In this document: positions 18,400 to 27,446 of the stretch, one piece after another
Position numbering within the stretch: the stretch's first letter is position 1
Layout of the letters: each line of letters opens with the position of its first letter
From: Arsenicicoccus cauae
Lineage (GTDB): Bacteria > Actinomycetota > Actinomycetes > Actinomycetales > Dermatophilaceae
NCBI RefSeq assembly: GCF_009707125.1
Contig: NZ_WLVL01000017.1
Span: 91,781-155,780 of the forward strand
Direction of reading: 5' to 3'
Length of the DNA stretch: 64,000 nucleotides
The notes under the pieces: generated by a model
What the model was told of the DNA's origin: nothing
Databases searched by the model: none
What the model saw: the letters and a program-made list of their open reading frames with translations, nothing else
Made by a program: the position numbers and the translations under genes

Positions 18400-18986
18400 G
18401 CTCCGCCGACCCGTCGACGAGGGCCGTGGCGTGGGTGTCGTCGTGGCGAGCTCCCGCGACGGCGTCGGGTTCGACCCGGTCGTGACGCTCGACCGCGAGT
18501 CCTTCGGCGCGGCCTCGCTCGAGCGTCCGGCGCTGGTGCGCCTGGACGACGGCTGGCGACTCTACTTCTCCTGCGCGACCCCGGGCTCCAAGCACTGGAC
18601 CCGGTGGTGGTCCGGGACGGGTCCGGCTGGCGCTGCTGGCTGTGCTGCCACCCCCTCGACGTCGTGGGCCACGAGGACCGTATGACGACGCGCCTGCTCA
18701 CCTCGCCCGACGGCCTCACGTGGCGCGACGAGGGCGAGGTGCTCGCGGGCCGGCCGGGTCGCTGGGACGAGCGGGCGCCCGGGTCACGGCCTGGCTGGGG
18801 GACCACCCGCTGACCCTGACCTACGACGGGCGCCCGGACGCCGCGCACAACCGGCGAGAGACGACCGGCCTGGCGGTCGCGGACGCGGACGGGGACGGCA
18901 GGGCGCTGCCGGACGGGACGACCCGGTGGTATGCCGAGATGATCCGCCCGGACGGGGCGCACGACCTGGTCACCGTGCTGGCGTGA
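18400..18986 (+). pseudogene. Frameshifted five-bladed-propeller glycosidase-like gene
   Basis: Three successive reading frames carry one protein: VVVASSRDGVGFDPV and SFGAASLERPALVRLDDGWR (about 18430-18600), then ALDPVVVRDGSGWRC and RLLTSPDGLTWRDEGEVLAG (about 18600-18770), then GARVTAWLGDHPLTLTYDGR to the stop at 18986. At least two frameshifts and an internal deletion have occurred, and the N-terminus is missing. The repeated (S/T)XDGXX(F/W) pattern and the phrase YFSCATPGSKHW suggest a GH43/GH32-like propeller protein common in actinobacteria. Confidence 0.65.
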
Positions 18987-18999
18987 GGCGTGCGGAGCC

Positions 19000-19626
19000 T
19001 CAGGCGAGCTGCAGCGTCGCGACGCAGGTGGGGCTCGTGGCGCCGGTGGCGAAGGGTGCCTTCACCGTCTTCCCGTCATACACCACCGTGATGGTGCCGG
19101 TGACGTCGCGCGGCAGCCAGAAGCCCACGAAACCGTTGGCGTAGGTCCGCACCTGCTCGTCGACGAGGGTCTTGCCGGCGGCGTCGGTGATCGTGACCTG
19201 CATGGCCTTGTCAGCGAGCTCGCCCTGGCAGCCGGTGAGGTGGTGATAGAAGCACTCGTGCGTCCGCGACACGTAGGGCGCCATGGACAGGTAGAACGAG
19301 TCCGCGGGGATCGGCACGGCGGCGGTGGCGCCGGAGGCGTCGGTGAGCTGGAGCTCTCCCTGCCGGACGGATCCCTTGAGCCCCTTGGCCTTGTCGTCCT
19401 GGGTGCGGTCCAGCTCGGACACGATCGTCTTGACGTCCTTGCCGGCGAGGCCGTTGCGGGCGAGGAAGGCCTGCGTGTCGGCCGGGCTTGAGGGCGCTGA
19501 CGACGCTGAGGGCGCTGGGGACGTTGGGGACGCCGACGCGGTCTGGTTCGGCGCGGTCGAGCACCCGGTGAGGGCCAGGGCGAGGCTGGTGGCCAGGACG
19601 GCGGCGGTGAGGTCGCGGGTGCGCAT
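19000..19626 (-). CDS. cueP: CueP-family metal-binding lipoprotein
   Basis: A 208-residue exported lipoprotein. Signal peptide with lipobox ALTGC (Cys22), then a low-complexity Ser/Pro/Ala linker, then the CueP domain from AFLARNGLAGKDVKTIVSEL. Conserved Cys residues appear in RTHECFYHHLTGCQGEL and near the C-terminus (SPTCVATL), as in periplasmic copper-binding CueP; GFVGFWLPRD is also characteristic. It probably binds copper or zinc at the outer membrane face of the cell envelope. AGGAGA precedes the ATG. No copper-responsive regulator is adjacent. Confidence 0.85.
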   Translation of the reverse strand: MRTRDLTAAVLATSLALALTGCSTAPNQTASASPTSPAPSASSAPSSPADTQAFLARNGLAGKDVKTIVSELDRTQDDKAKGLKGSVRQGELQLTDASGATAAVPIPADSFYLSMAPYVSRTHECFYHHLTGCQGELADKAMQVTITDAAGKTLVDEQVRTYANGFVGFWLPRDVTGTITVVYDGKTVKAPFATGATSPTCVATLQLA

Positions 19627-19717
19627 GGGGACTCGTTCTCCTGGGAGGTGATGGGCGGGGGCGGTCGAGACTCCATGGTCTCAACCGCCCCCGGGCGCCG
19701 CCGCACCGCCCCCCTCG

Positions 19718-22204
19718 TCAGGCGTGGGGGTGACCCTGGACGCGGTCGACCAGCTTGACGCCCTCGACGTCGACGTCGGGCACGATCCGGTCCAGCCAGC
19801 GAGGCATCCACCACGCGCGCTCCCCGAGCAGGTGCATGACGGCGGGCGTCAGCGTCATACGGATCACGAAGGCGTCGATGAGGACGCCCAGGGCCAGGCC
19901 GAAGCCGATGGGCCGGATCATCGCCAGCTCGGCGTGCACGAACCCGGCGAAGACCGAGACCATGATGATCGCCGCCGCCGTGACGACGGCCGCCGCGTGG
20001 CTGAAGCCCGTGCGGACGGCTCGGCGCGCGTCCTCGCCGTGGACGTGGGACTCGCGCATGCCCGAGACGAGGAACATCTGGTAGTCCATCGCGAGGCCGA
20101 ACAGGACGCCGATGAGCAGGATCGGCAGGAAGCTGAGGATGGCGCCGGGGTGGGTCACCGCGAAGAGGGACCCGAGCGTGCCCTTCTGGTAGACGGCGAC
20201 GATGCCGCCGAAGGCCGCGGCCAGGGACAGCAGGAAGCCTCCCGTCGCGATCAGCGGGACCACCACCGAGCGGAACACCATGAGCAGCAGCACCAGCGAC
20301 AGGCCCACCACGATGAGCAGGTAGGGCGGGAGCGCGTCGGCGAGCTTCTGGGAGATGTCGATGTTGGCGACGGTCTGCCCGGTGACCTTGACGTCCGCGC
20401 CCGTGACGTCCTTGATGAACGCCGCGTCCTCCCGGATCCGGTGCACCGTGTCCACGGTCGCCTGGTCGGCCGGGCCACCCTTGGGGATGGCCTGGTAGAC
20501 GGCCGTGCGACCGTCCTTGCTGAGACCGGCCGGCATCACGCTGACCAGGCCGGAGTCGAGCTTGAGGGCCTCGGCGACGTCGAGCTGCTTGTCCTTGGTG
20601 GCCAGCTCGTCGAGACCGGCCGGCAGGGACGCCACCGCGACGATGGGTCCGTTGGCCCCGGCGCCGAACTTCTCGCCGATGGTGGCATAGGCCTGGTATG
20701 CCGTGGACGACTCGGGCTCCGAGCCACCGTCCGGCAGCCCGAGCCGCAGGCCGGTGGCTGGCACGGCGAGGAAGGCCACGAGAGCGAGACCCGCCACGAT
20801 CGCCAGCCAGGGGTGTCGGGTGACGACGGCACCCCAGCCGCGGTCGGCGTGCTCGGAGTCGCGAGGATGGGCGTCGGACAGAGACTCGCCGCGAGCGTTG
20901 AAGCCGTGCGAGCGCCACACCCGGCGCGGCAGCATGCGGTGGCCCGCCAGTGACATCAGGGCGGGCAGCAGCGTCAGGTTGATGAGCACGGCGCAGGCGA
21001 CCGTCCCGGCAGCGGCGAAGCCCATCGTGCCGAGGAAGCCGATGCCGGTGACCGCGAGCGCCGCCAGCGCGATGAACACCGTCATCCCGGCGAAGGTCAC
21101 CGCGTTGCCCGCCGTCCCCACCGCGAGCGCGATCGACTCCGTGCGGGCCATGCCGGTCTTGAGCTGCTCGCGGTGCCGGTTGACGATGAACAGGGCGTAG
21201 TCGATGCCGACGGCCAGACCGATCATGAGGCCGAGGGCGGGCGTGACGGAGTTGAGCTCGACGACCTGGCTGAGCGCCAGGGTCGTCCCGGTGCCGAGCG
21301 CGACCCCGCCGATGGCCATCAGGAGGGGGAGCCCGGCCGCGACCAGGGTGCCGAGCATGACGAGCAGGACGATGGCGGCGATCACGATGCCGATGATCTC
21401 GCCGGGCCCCATGACGCTCGAGACGTCCTCCACCAGCTCCTTGCCGAAGTAGGTCTTGACGCCGGCGTCCGCCAGCTGGCGCTCGAGCGCCGTGACCTGC
21501 TGGCGCTGCTCGGGCGAGACGCTGTGGATCTCCTGGTGGAACCGGACCTGCGTCATCGCCGCGGTGCCGTCCGCGGACACGAACCGCGTGTCCTTGGTCA
21601 GGGCGACCTCGCGCTGCCCCAGCGCGAGCTCGCGCTTGCCGCGCTCGAGCTGGGTCCGGCGGTCCTCGAGCTGCTTGGTGCTGGCGGCGATCTTGGCGCG
21701 GGCGTCCGTGAGCTGCTGCCCCTTGAGCAGGCCCAGCCGCGCCGCGCCGTCGACCTGCCCCTTGCCCTGGGCCAGCTCGGCCTCGCCGGCGCGCAGCCGC
21801 TTCTCGCTGGCGTCGAGCTGCTTCTGACCTTCCGCGGTCTTGCGCTGAGCGTCGTCGAGCTGCTTCTGCGTGGCGAACGGATCGATGGCATCGGCCACCT
21901 GCGGCAGGGCCTCCCAGTCCTTGATCGCCGTGGCGACCGCGGCCTGCTGGGCCGGGGTGAAGCGCCCGGAGTCGCTGCGGAAGACGACGGTGCCGATCCC
22001 TCCCGCCGCGTCCGGGATCTCCCGCTTGAGGGTGTCCAGCGTCTGCTGGAACTCGAGACCCTCGACGGTCATGGTGCTGCTGAGCGGGGTCCGCAAGGCC
22101 GCGGCGGCGCCGGTGACGCCGCCGAGGAGGAGCAGCCAGGCCACGATGACGGCCCAGGGCTTGCGAGCCGACAGGAGGCCGAGGCGATAGAGCAGGGTGG
22201 CCAT
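19718..22204 (-). CDS. MMPL/RND-family membrane transporter
   Basis: An 828-residue transporter with the MMPL architecture: one N-terminal helix, a large extracytoplasmic loop (about 40-270), a block of membrane helices with ALGLMIGLAVGIDYALFIVN, a second loop (about 500-620), and the mirrored block with FGLAMDYQMFLVSGMRE. The paired GxxxDY motifs carry the proton-relay aspartates. The first loop contains a long Gln/Lys-rich coiled coil (about 115-205). Such proteins export lipids or drugs. It lies 68 nt downstream of a TetR gene on the same strand and is almost certainly controlled by it. Confidence 0.92.
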   Translation of the reverse strand: MATLLYRLGLLSARKPWAVIVAWLLLLGGVTGAAAALRTPLSSTMTVEGLEFQQTLDTLKREIPDAAGGIGTVVFRSDSGRFTPAQQAAVATAIKDWEALPQVADAIDPFATQKQLDDAQRKTAEGQKQLDASEKRLRAGEAELAQGKGQVDGAARLGLLKGQQLTDARAKIAASTKQLEDRRTQLERGKRELALGQREVALTKDTRFVSADGTAAMTQVRFHQEIHSVSPEQRQQVTALERQLADAGVKTYFGKELVEDVSSVMGPGEIIGIVIAAIVLLVMLGTLVAAGLPLLMAIGGVALGTGTTLALSQVVELNSVTPALGLMIGLAVGIDYALFIVNRHREQLKTGMARTESIALAVGTAGNAVTFAGMTVFIALAALAVTGIGFLGTMGFAAAGTVACAVLINLTLLPALMSLAGHRMLPRRVWRSHGFNARGESLSDAHPRDSEHADRGWGAVVTRHPWLAIVAGLALVAFLAVPATGLRLGLPDGGSEPESSTAYQAYATIGEKFGAGANGPIVAVASLPAGLDELATKDKQLDVAEALKLDSGLVSVMPAGLSKDGRTAVYQAIPKGGPADQATVDTVHRIREDAAFIKDVTGADVKVTGQTVANIDISQKLADALPPYLLIVVGLSLVLLLMVFRSVVVPLIATGGFLLSLAAAFGGIVAVYQKGTLGSLFAVTHPGAILSFLPILLIGVLFGLAMDYQMFLVSGMRESHVHGEDARRAVRTGFSHAAAVVTAAAIIMVSVFAGFVHAELAMIRPIGFGLALGVLIDAFVIRMTLTPAVMHLLGERAWWMPRWLDRIVPDVDVEGVKLVDRVQGHPHA

Positions 22205-22272
22205 AGGTGGGTCGCTCCGATCAAGGGGGGTGGTTCAGACGGTGGGTGCTGCGCGCCGGGTGCCGGCGACAG

Positions 22273-22908
22273 TCAGCGGTGGTCAGGTGGGGTCAGCGTT
22301 GGTCTCAAGCCGTCGGCCAGGTAGCCGATGGCTTCGAGCAGCAGCGCGCGGAGGCGGTCGACGGCCTCCGGGGGCAGCTCACCCCGACCGTCGGCGTCCA
22401 GCTCCTCCGCCCAGGCCTGGACAGCGGCGCGGCCGGCCGCGGCGATCATCGAGGCCTGGACGCGCAGGCGCAGCGGCTCGGTGCCCGCGGGGAGGCGCCT
22501 GGCCAGGGCGCTGGCGATCCCCTCCTCGGCGGAGCCCCAGGCGTCGCGCTCCACGCGCAACGCCGCGGCGTCGTCGCGGCACAGGCACACCACGTCGGCG
22601 AGCCGGGCCAGGTCGTCGGGACCGGCTCCGTGCAGGAGGGCCTCGACGGCGGCGGTGGGCACCGGCTCGTCCAGGGGACGCGCCTCGAAGCTCTCGATCG
22701 CACGGGTGACGAAGTCCATGGACGGGACCGCGAGGACGGCGTCCGTGGTGGGGAAGTAGTTGAAGAAGGTGCGGCGCGAGACGCCCGCCCGGTCGGCGAT
22801 CGCGTCCGCGGTGAGCGCGGCGACCCCGTCGACCCGTGCGATGGCGATCGCCGCGTCGGCCAAGGCCTCCCTGGTCTCGCGCTTGGCGAGGTCGCGTCTG
22901 TTGTGCAC
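22273..22908 (-). CDS. TetR-family repressor of the MMPL operon
   Basis: A 211-residue regulator with N-terminal helix-turn-helix LTADAIADRAGVSRRTFFNY followed by FPTTDAVL, and a helical ligand-binding domain. It is the first gene of a two-gene unit with the MMPL transporter. GTG start with TAGGCT (22915-22920) 6 nt upstream, so probably leaderless. Two identical-arm palindromes lie just behind the -10 box, which fits autorepression of the whole operon. Confidence 0.9.
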   Translation of the reverse strand: MHNRRDLAKRETREALADAAIAIARVDGVAALTADAIADRAGVSRRTFFNYFPTTDAVLAVPSMDFVTRAIESFEARPLDEPVPTAAVEALLHGAGPDDLARLADVVCLCRDDAAALRVERDAWGSAEEGIASALARRLPAGTEPLRLRVQASMIAAAGRAAVQAWAEELDADGRGELPPEAVDRLRALLLEAIGYLADGLRPTLTPPDHR

Positions 22909-22914
22909 GTGGCC

Positions 22915-22958
22915 AGCCTAGGCTCATTGCACGCAGTGCACCAAATGCACAGTGTGCA
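22915..22958 (-). promoter_or_regulatory. Promoter and double operator of TetR-MMPL operon
   Basis: TAGGCT (22915-22920) is the -10 box. Behind it are two palindromes with the same arms: TGCAC-GCA-GTGCA (22928-22940) and TGCAC-AGT-GTGCA (22946-22958), centres 18 bp apart. They cover the -35 region. A further GTGCAC overlaps the start codon (22903-22908). Confidence 0.75.
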
Positions 22959-23018
22959 TCCAGGCTGCGCCGGACAGGCGCGCAGCAGTCAGCCGCGGAG
23001 CCGGACCGCGCCAGTGCA

Positions 23019-24539
23019 TCAGCGGCGCAGGTCCCGCGGCAGGCCCTCGAGCAGACGGAGCCACAGCTCACTGGCGGTCGGATAGCTGGGGACGGCATGC
23101 CGCAGCACCGACACCGGGACCCGGCCGACGATCGCGATGGTCGCCGCGTGGAGCAGCTCGCCGGCGTCGGGCCCGACGAAGGTCGCGCCCACAACCGTCC
23201 GCGAGCCGCGGTCGACGACCAGCGAGGCCGTGCCCGACGCGTCGTCACGGAGCAGAGCCGCGCCCGCAGCGCCGGTGAAGGGCACCTCGACCACCTCCAC
23301 CTCGGTCTCGCCGAACCGCTCCCGAGCCGCGGACGCGGTGAGACCGACCCAGGCGACCTGGGGATCGGTGAACACGACCTGCGGCACCGGCACGTCGTCA
23401 GGCACCGGCTCCGGCTCCGCGCCGGTGGTCCGGGCAGCGAGATGCTGACCCAGGACGCGGGCGCGGTACTTGCCCCAGTGGGTGAGCGGCGCCTCGCCGC
23501 TGGCGTCGCCCACGGCCAACAGCCAGTCGGGCACCTCCCCCCGGCTGCTCTCGGACGGCGAGCTCGTATGACGGAGGAGGGCCTGCGCGTCCAGCCCCAC
23601 CGTCTCGAGCCCCAGACCCTCGAGGCGTGGCCGACGCCCCGTGGCCACCAGCAGCTCGTCGGCCTCGACCACCTCGCCCGCACCCGCCTCGCCGTCCGCT
23701 GCAGGGCTCGTCTGGTCGCCGGTGGGCGCGCCGGCGCCGGTGTCAGCGCTGGTGGTGGTCAGCAGGTGCACCATCCCGCCGTGGACGCGACCGAGACCGG
23801 TGTCCCGCGCGTCCTCGCGGCGGCACCGCGACACCTCCACGCCGAGACGCACGTCGACGCCCGCCCCGCGGAGGGCCTCCAGCACCGCCTCGGACGCGAA
23901 CGGCTCCGCACCGCCCAGCAGCCGGTCGCCGCGCACCAGCATCGTGACGTGGGAGCCCAGGGCCGCCATCCAGGTAGCGGCCTCGCACGCGACGACGCCC
24001 CCACCCACGATCGCCAGCCGCTCGGGCACCTCCACCACGCCCGTGGCGTCACGCGATCCCCAGGGCAGGGCGGCGGCATACGGCTCGGGCACGACGGGGC
24101 TGCTGCCGGTGGCGATCACGACGGCGTGCCGGGCGTGCAGCACCACGGGGCCCTCCCCGTCACGCGTGACCTCCACCGTGCGCGGGCCGGTGATCCGGCC
24201 GTGACCTCGCACGACGTCGATGCCGGCGCCCTCGGCCCAGTCGACCTGGCTCGCGTCGTCGTAGTGCGACACCCACTCGTCCCGCCGCGCGAGCAGGGCT
24301 GCGACGTCCAGGTGGGGGCGGGACAGGCCACCGAGGTGGGCGGCGGTCGACGCCACCTCGATGGGGCGGAGCAGTGCCTTGCTGGGCATGCATGCGTAGT
24401 AGGAGCACTCACCGCCCACGAGCTCCCGCTCGACGAGCACGGCCGTGAGCCCTGAGTGCTCGGTCGCGTACTGGGCGACGTTCTCACCGACGGGGCCTCC
24501 CCCGAGGACGACGACGTCATAGGTCTGGTCGCTGCGCAT
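23019..24539 (-). CDS. FAD-dependent pyridine nucleotide-disulfide oxidoreductase
   Basis: A 506-residue class I disulfide reductase-like flavoprotein. FAD site VVVLGGGPVGENVA, redox-active pair in GGECSYYACMPSK (Cys-X4-Cys), NAD(P)H Rossmann motif IVGGGVVACEAATW, second FAD motif LLAVGDASG, and a dimerisation domain ending with HAVPSYPTASE, where His and Glu form the usual acid/base pair. It resembles mercuric or dihydrolipoamide reductase-type proteins, but no specificity residues are visible; a stretch of about 20 residues (265-290, Ala/Gly/Asp) is an insertion. CAGACT lies 6 nt before the ATG. Confidence 0.88.
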   Translation of the reverse strand: MRSDQTYDVVVLGGGPVGENVAQYATEHSGLTAVLVERELVGGECSYYACMPSKALLRPIEVASTAAHLGGLSRPHLDVAALLARRDEWVSHYDDASQVDWAEGAGIDVVRGHGRITGPRTVEVTRDGEGPVVLHARHAVVIATGSSPVVPEPYAAALPWGSRDATGVVEVPERLAIVGGGVVACEAATWMAALGSHVTMLVRGDRLLGGAEPFASEAVLEALRGAGVDVRLGVEVSRCRREDARDTGLGRVHGGMVHLLTTTSADTGAGAPTGDQTSPAADGEAGAGEVVEADELLVATGRRPRLEGLGLETVGLDAQALLRHTSSPSESSRGEVPDWLLAVGDASGEAPLTHWGKYRARVLGQHLAARTTGAEPEPVPDDVPVPQVVFTDPQVAWVGLTASAARERFGETEVEVVEVPFTGAAGAALLRDDASGTASLVVDRGSRTVVGATFVGPDAGELLHAATIAIVGRVPVSVLRHAVPSYPTASELWLRLLEGLPRDLRR

Positions 24540-24691
24540 GCCGCCAGTCTGCCCGCGTCAGGGGTCATACCGCGCTCTAACGAGCGTTCGACCTGAGGAC
24601 GATGGCCGCGGTCCCGGCCCCCGGAGGGGCTGTTTACACCGCCCACGGGGTCGCCCAGGCGTGGCTCCGGCAGCAGTGCCGATGACGCCGG

Positions 24692-25114
24692 TCAGGCAAG
24701 CAGGGCGTCGGTGGCGTCGTCCATGGCTCCCCCGAAGTAGCGCTCCAGCACGGCTGTGAACGCCGGGTCCTGGGGGTCGGCCCGGTGAAAGAGCGTCATG
24801 GACGAGCGCAGCTTGAGAGCGTCGATGCCGCCCATGACGGCGTCGGCGGTCGCCGCGGCAGGGAGCGAGAGGAGCGCCTCGCAGCACTCGTGCAGGCGAG
24901 GTCCGAGGACGGGGTGCGCGAGGTAGGCGCCGGCCTCGTCGAGGTCCGCGATGCCGTAGCGGACCGCCATGCCGCTCCTGCCCAGCCCGCGCACCTGCGG
25001 CAGCACGAACCACATCCAGTGGCTGGTCTTGCGCCCGCGGCGCAGCTCGGCCAGGGCCTGGTCGTAGGCGCCGTGAGCATCCTGGGCCTGAACGAAGCGC
25101 GAGAGGTCGTCCAT
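24692..25114 (-). CDS. DUF1810 family protein
   Basis: A 140-residue soluble protein typical of DUF1810 (calpastatin-like bacterial family): start MDDLSRFVQAQD, core SHWMWFVLPQVRGLGRSGMA and YGIADLDEA, end KLRSSMTLFHRADP. The length fits the family. Function unknown. I start at the ATG at 25114, which matches the family N-terminus, rather than the GTG codons just upstream; no clear ribosome site is visible for any of them. Confidence 0.88.
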   Translation of the reverse strand: MDDLSRFVQAQDAHGAYDQALAELRRGRKTSHWMWFVLPQVRGLGRSGMAVRYGIADLDEAGAYLAHPVLGPRLHECCEALLSLPAAATADAVMGGIDALKLRSSMTLFHRADPQDPAFTAVLERYFGGAMDDATDALLA

Positions 25115-25360
25115 GCGCACCACTCTGCCACCGGCCGGCGAGGCAGGGTGCGCTGCTCAGGCCATGAGGTCGTGGCCTGGATCGGGATCATGGCCGTGGT
25201 CGGCATCGTAGGGCGGCGGCGCCGGCTCCGGCGGTGGCGGGGCGGGCGGCCGCGCACCAGCCCGCGGCGAGAGTAATCGATCCAACCATCGGCGGGGGTC
25301 CGAGAGACCGACGCCGGGCGATAGCGTGGGCCGAGACCCGACGACTCCCGTGGAGGACCG

Positions 25361-25801
25361 ATGCAACCCCGCCAGCCCGTGCCGCCGTTCACCCGTGAGA
25401 CCGCCCTGGCCAAGGTGCAGGCGGCGGAGGACGCGTGGAACACCCGCGACCCCGAGCGCGTCGCCGGCGCCTACACCGTCGACACCGTTTGGCGGAACCG
25501 CGACGACCACCTGCGCGGCCGCGACGAGGTCACCGCCTTCCTCACCCGCAAGTGGGAGCGCGAGCTGGACTACCGGCTCCGCAAGAACCTCTGGACGTTC
25601 GGTGACGACCGGATCGCGGTGCGCTTCCAGTACGAGTGGCGCGACGCCGACGGGCAGTGGTGGCGGTCCTACGGCAACGAGCTGTGGGAGTTCGACGAGC
25701 TGGGCTACATGGCGCGGCGCGAGGCCTCCATCAACGACACGGCCATCGTCGAGAGCGACCTGCGGGTCACGCCCGGCGCGGGCGAGCTCCCCGCCTGGTG
25801 A
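25361..25801 (+). CDS. NTF2-like protein, DUF1348 family
   Basis: A 146-residue NTF2/SnoaL-fold protein of DUF1348: [20 protein letters not shown], then [29 protein letters not shown] and [20 protein letters not shown]. Members are small cone-shaped domains that bind or convert small ligands; no catalytic function is known. GGAGG is 6 nt from the ATG. The stop codon overlaps the GTG start of the NUDIX gene (GTGA), so the two are translated together. Confidence 0.88.
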   Translation: MQPRQPVPPFTRETALAKVQAAEDAWNTRDPERVAGAYTVDTVWRNRDDHLRGRDEVTAFLTRKWERELDYRLRKNLWTFGDDRIAVRFQYEWRDADGQWWRSYGNELWEFDELGYMARREASINDTAIVESDLRVTPGAGELPAW

Positions 25802-26445
25802 GGGACTCCACTACCCACGACGACTGGCAGCGCACGTCCCCGCCGAGCGAGCAGCTCGACTGGGACACCCTGTGGACGGACGAGCGTCACGGCGGCTGGC
25901 AGGTCGAGGCCGCCACGCGCGAGACGGACGGTTGGACGCGCACCAACCTGCGCCTGCAGCTCGGCGACGAGGACCGCCGCCTCACTGGCGCGGCCTGCGT
26001 GTGCATCCGTCGCGACGGCGCAGGGGGTGGTGAGGCGCGCGTGCTCCTCGTCGACCAGGAGCGACCGGCGCCCGGGGTGCGGTTGTGGGAGATCCCGCGC
26101 GGGATGGTCGACCCCGGCGACGCCTCCCCTGCGCAGGCGGCGCTGCGCGAGCTGGGCGAGGAGACCAGCATGGTGGCCTCGCTCGAGGCTGAGCTGGGCG
26201 AGATCTATCCAGACACCGGGGTGTTCGCGGGATCGGTGGCCGTGGTCCTGGCGGGGTTCGTCCGCGAGGAGGGGAGCCAGGACGACGAGGAGCCCGAGGT
26301 CGAGGCGACGCGGTGGTTCACCCGCGCCCAGGTCCGCGAGCTCATCGCCACGGGCCGGCTGCGCGACGGCATCAGTCTCGGGGCGCTCGCCCTCGCGGAC
26401 GTATGGCGGGAGGACGCCGCCGTCACCGCCGCATCATCCGGGTGA
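25798..26445 (+). CDS. NUDIX hydrolase
   Basis: A 215-residue protein with an N-terminal region of about 60 residues ([17 protein letters not shown]) and a NUDIX fold. The NUDIX box is seen as [20 protein letters not shown] followed by LGEETS; the REXXEE core (RELGEE) that binds divalent metal is intact. This layout resembles ADP-ribose pyrophosphatase-type members, but substrate is uncertain. It starts at a GTG overlapping the DUF1348 stop. The 3' end overlaps the convergent EamA gene by 23 nt. Confidence 0.87.
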   Translation: MRDSTTHDDWQRTSPPSEQLDWDTLWTDERHGGWQVEAATRETDGWTRTNLRLQLGDEDRRLTGAACVCIRRDGAGGGEARVLLVDQERPAPGVRLWEIPRGMVDPGDASPAQAALRELGEETSMVASLEAELGEIYPDTGVFAGSVAVVLAGFVREEGSQDDEEPEVEATRWFTRAQVRELIATGRLRDGISLGALALADVWREDAAVTAASSG

Positions 26446-27328
26446 TCGCCACGCCGAGCAGGCACAGCGCGCCACCCAGCAGCATGACGGGCGTCGGGGC
26501 CTCCCCCAGCAGCAGCCAGGACAGCACGATGGCGACGGCGGGGACGACATACGTGGTCGCGGAGGTGCGCCCGGCCGAGGTCCGCATGAGCACGTAGGCC
26601 CAGGTCGTGAACGCGAACGCCGTTGGCAGCACGCCCATGTAGGCGATGGCCAGCGTCGCGCCGAGCGGCGCCGTGGCGAGGTCGTGGGCCAGGCGTCCCG
26701 ACCACGGCAAAAGCGCCACGGCGCCGGCGGTCGCGCCGAGCCACGTCAGGGTGGTGGAGTCGACGGAGCGCATCAGGTGCTTCTGGAGCAGCGTGGCGCC
26801 GGCGTAGAGGACGGCCGCGGCGAGCGCCAGCAGCAGTCCGGTGATCGCGAGGTGGCCGCCGCTGGACTCCAGGCCGATCAGCACCACGCCGACGAAGGAC
26901 ACGGGCGCGCCGATCAGCAGCCCACGCGGAAACCCCTCTCCGAGGAAGAGACCCGCGAAGACCACGACCATCAGCGGCGCGAGGTTGACGATCATCGCGG
27001 CAGTGCCCGCGTCGACGGTCTGCTCGGCGACGTTGAGCGCCAACAGGTAGAGACAGAACCAGCCGACGCCCCACGCGATCACCAGGGGCACGGATCTGCG
27101 TTGGGGCCAGCGGATCCCGGAGCGGGCGGCGATGAGACCCAGCACGACTGCGCCGACGAGCATGCGCAGCAGCGCCATCGAGCCGGCGTCGTAGTGCGGC
27201 CCGGCATACCGGATCACGATGAACGACGAGGCCCACAGGACGACGGTCGTGGCGGCGGCGAGCAGCACGCGCGGCTCGTTGGCCTGGTCGCGCGTCGTCA
27301 CATGGGTCGGGGCAGTGGGTGCGGTCAC
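26423..27328 (-). CDS. EamA/DMT-superfamily transporter
   Basis: A 301-residue membrane protein with ten predicted helices in two EamA halves: VVLWASSFIVIRYAGPHYDA in the first and LAAAVLYAGATLLQKHL beginning the second, with the LP/AFAFTTW segment late in the protein. These drug/metabolite transporters export amino acids or related metabolites; the substrate is unknown. GTG start at 27328 chosen because GGGAGA lies about 9 nt upstream, whereas the ATG 33 nt earlier has no ribosome site. Divergent from the esterase gene. Confidence 0.88.
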   Translation of the reverse strand: MTAPTAPTHVTTRDQANEPRVLLAAATTVVLWASSFIVIRYAGPHYDAGSMALLRMLVGAVVLGLIAARSGIRWPQRRSVPLVIAWGVGWFCLYLLALNVAEQTVDAGTAAMIVNLAPLMVVVFAGLFLGEGFPRGLLIGAPVSFVGVVLIGLESSGGHLAITGLLLALAAAVLYAGATLLQKHLMRSVDSTTLTWLGATAGAVALLPWSGRLAHDLATAPLGATLAIAYMGVLPTAFAFTTWAYVLMRTSAGRTSATTYVVPAVAIVLSWLLLGEAPTPVMLLGGALCLLGVAITRMMRR

Positions 27329-27434
27329 GGTCTGATCATCTCCCTCGAAGCCGGCCGGCATCAGCAGCCCGTCGGCCGTCGCGTGGTGGACGTCCTGACG
27401 ACCCGCTCCCAGGTCTCGTAGGGGGGGCTCGGCA

Positions 27435-27440
27435 TACGGT
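27435..27440 (+). promoter_or_regulatory. Leaderless -10 element of esterase gene
   Basis: TACGGT followed by 6 nt and the ATG at 27447. The box lies inside a GGCATAC heptamer. Confidence 0.5.
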
Positions 27441-27446
27441 GAAGCC

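Noticed and set aside
24540..24691. Possible RNA gene in the gap after the disulfide oxidoreductase start
   Set aside because: No tRNA-like cloverleaf or conserved T-loop sequence; part of it is explained as promoter.
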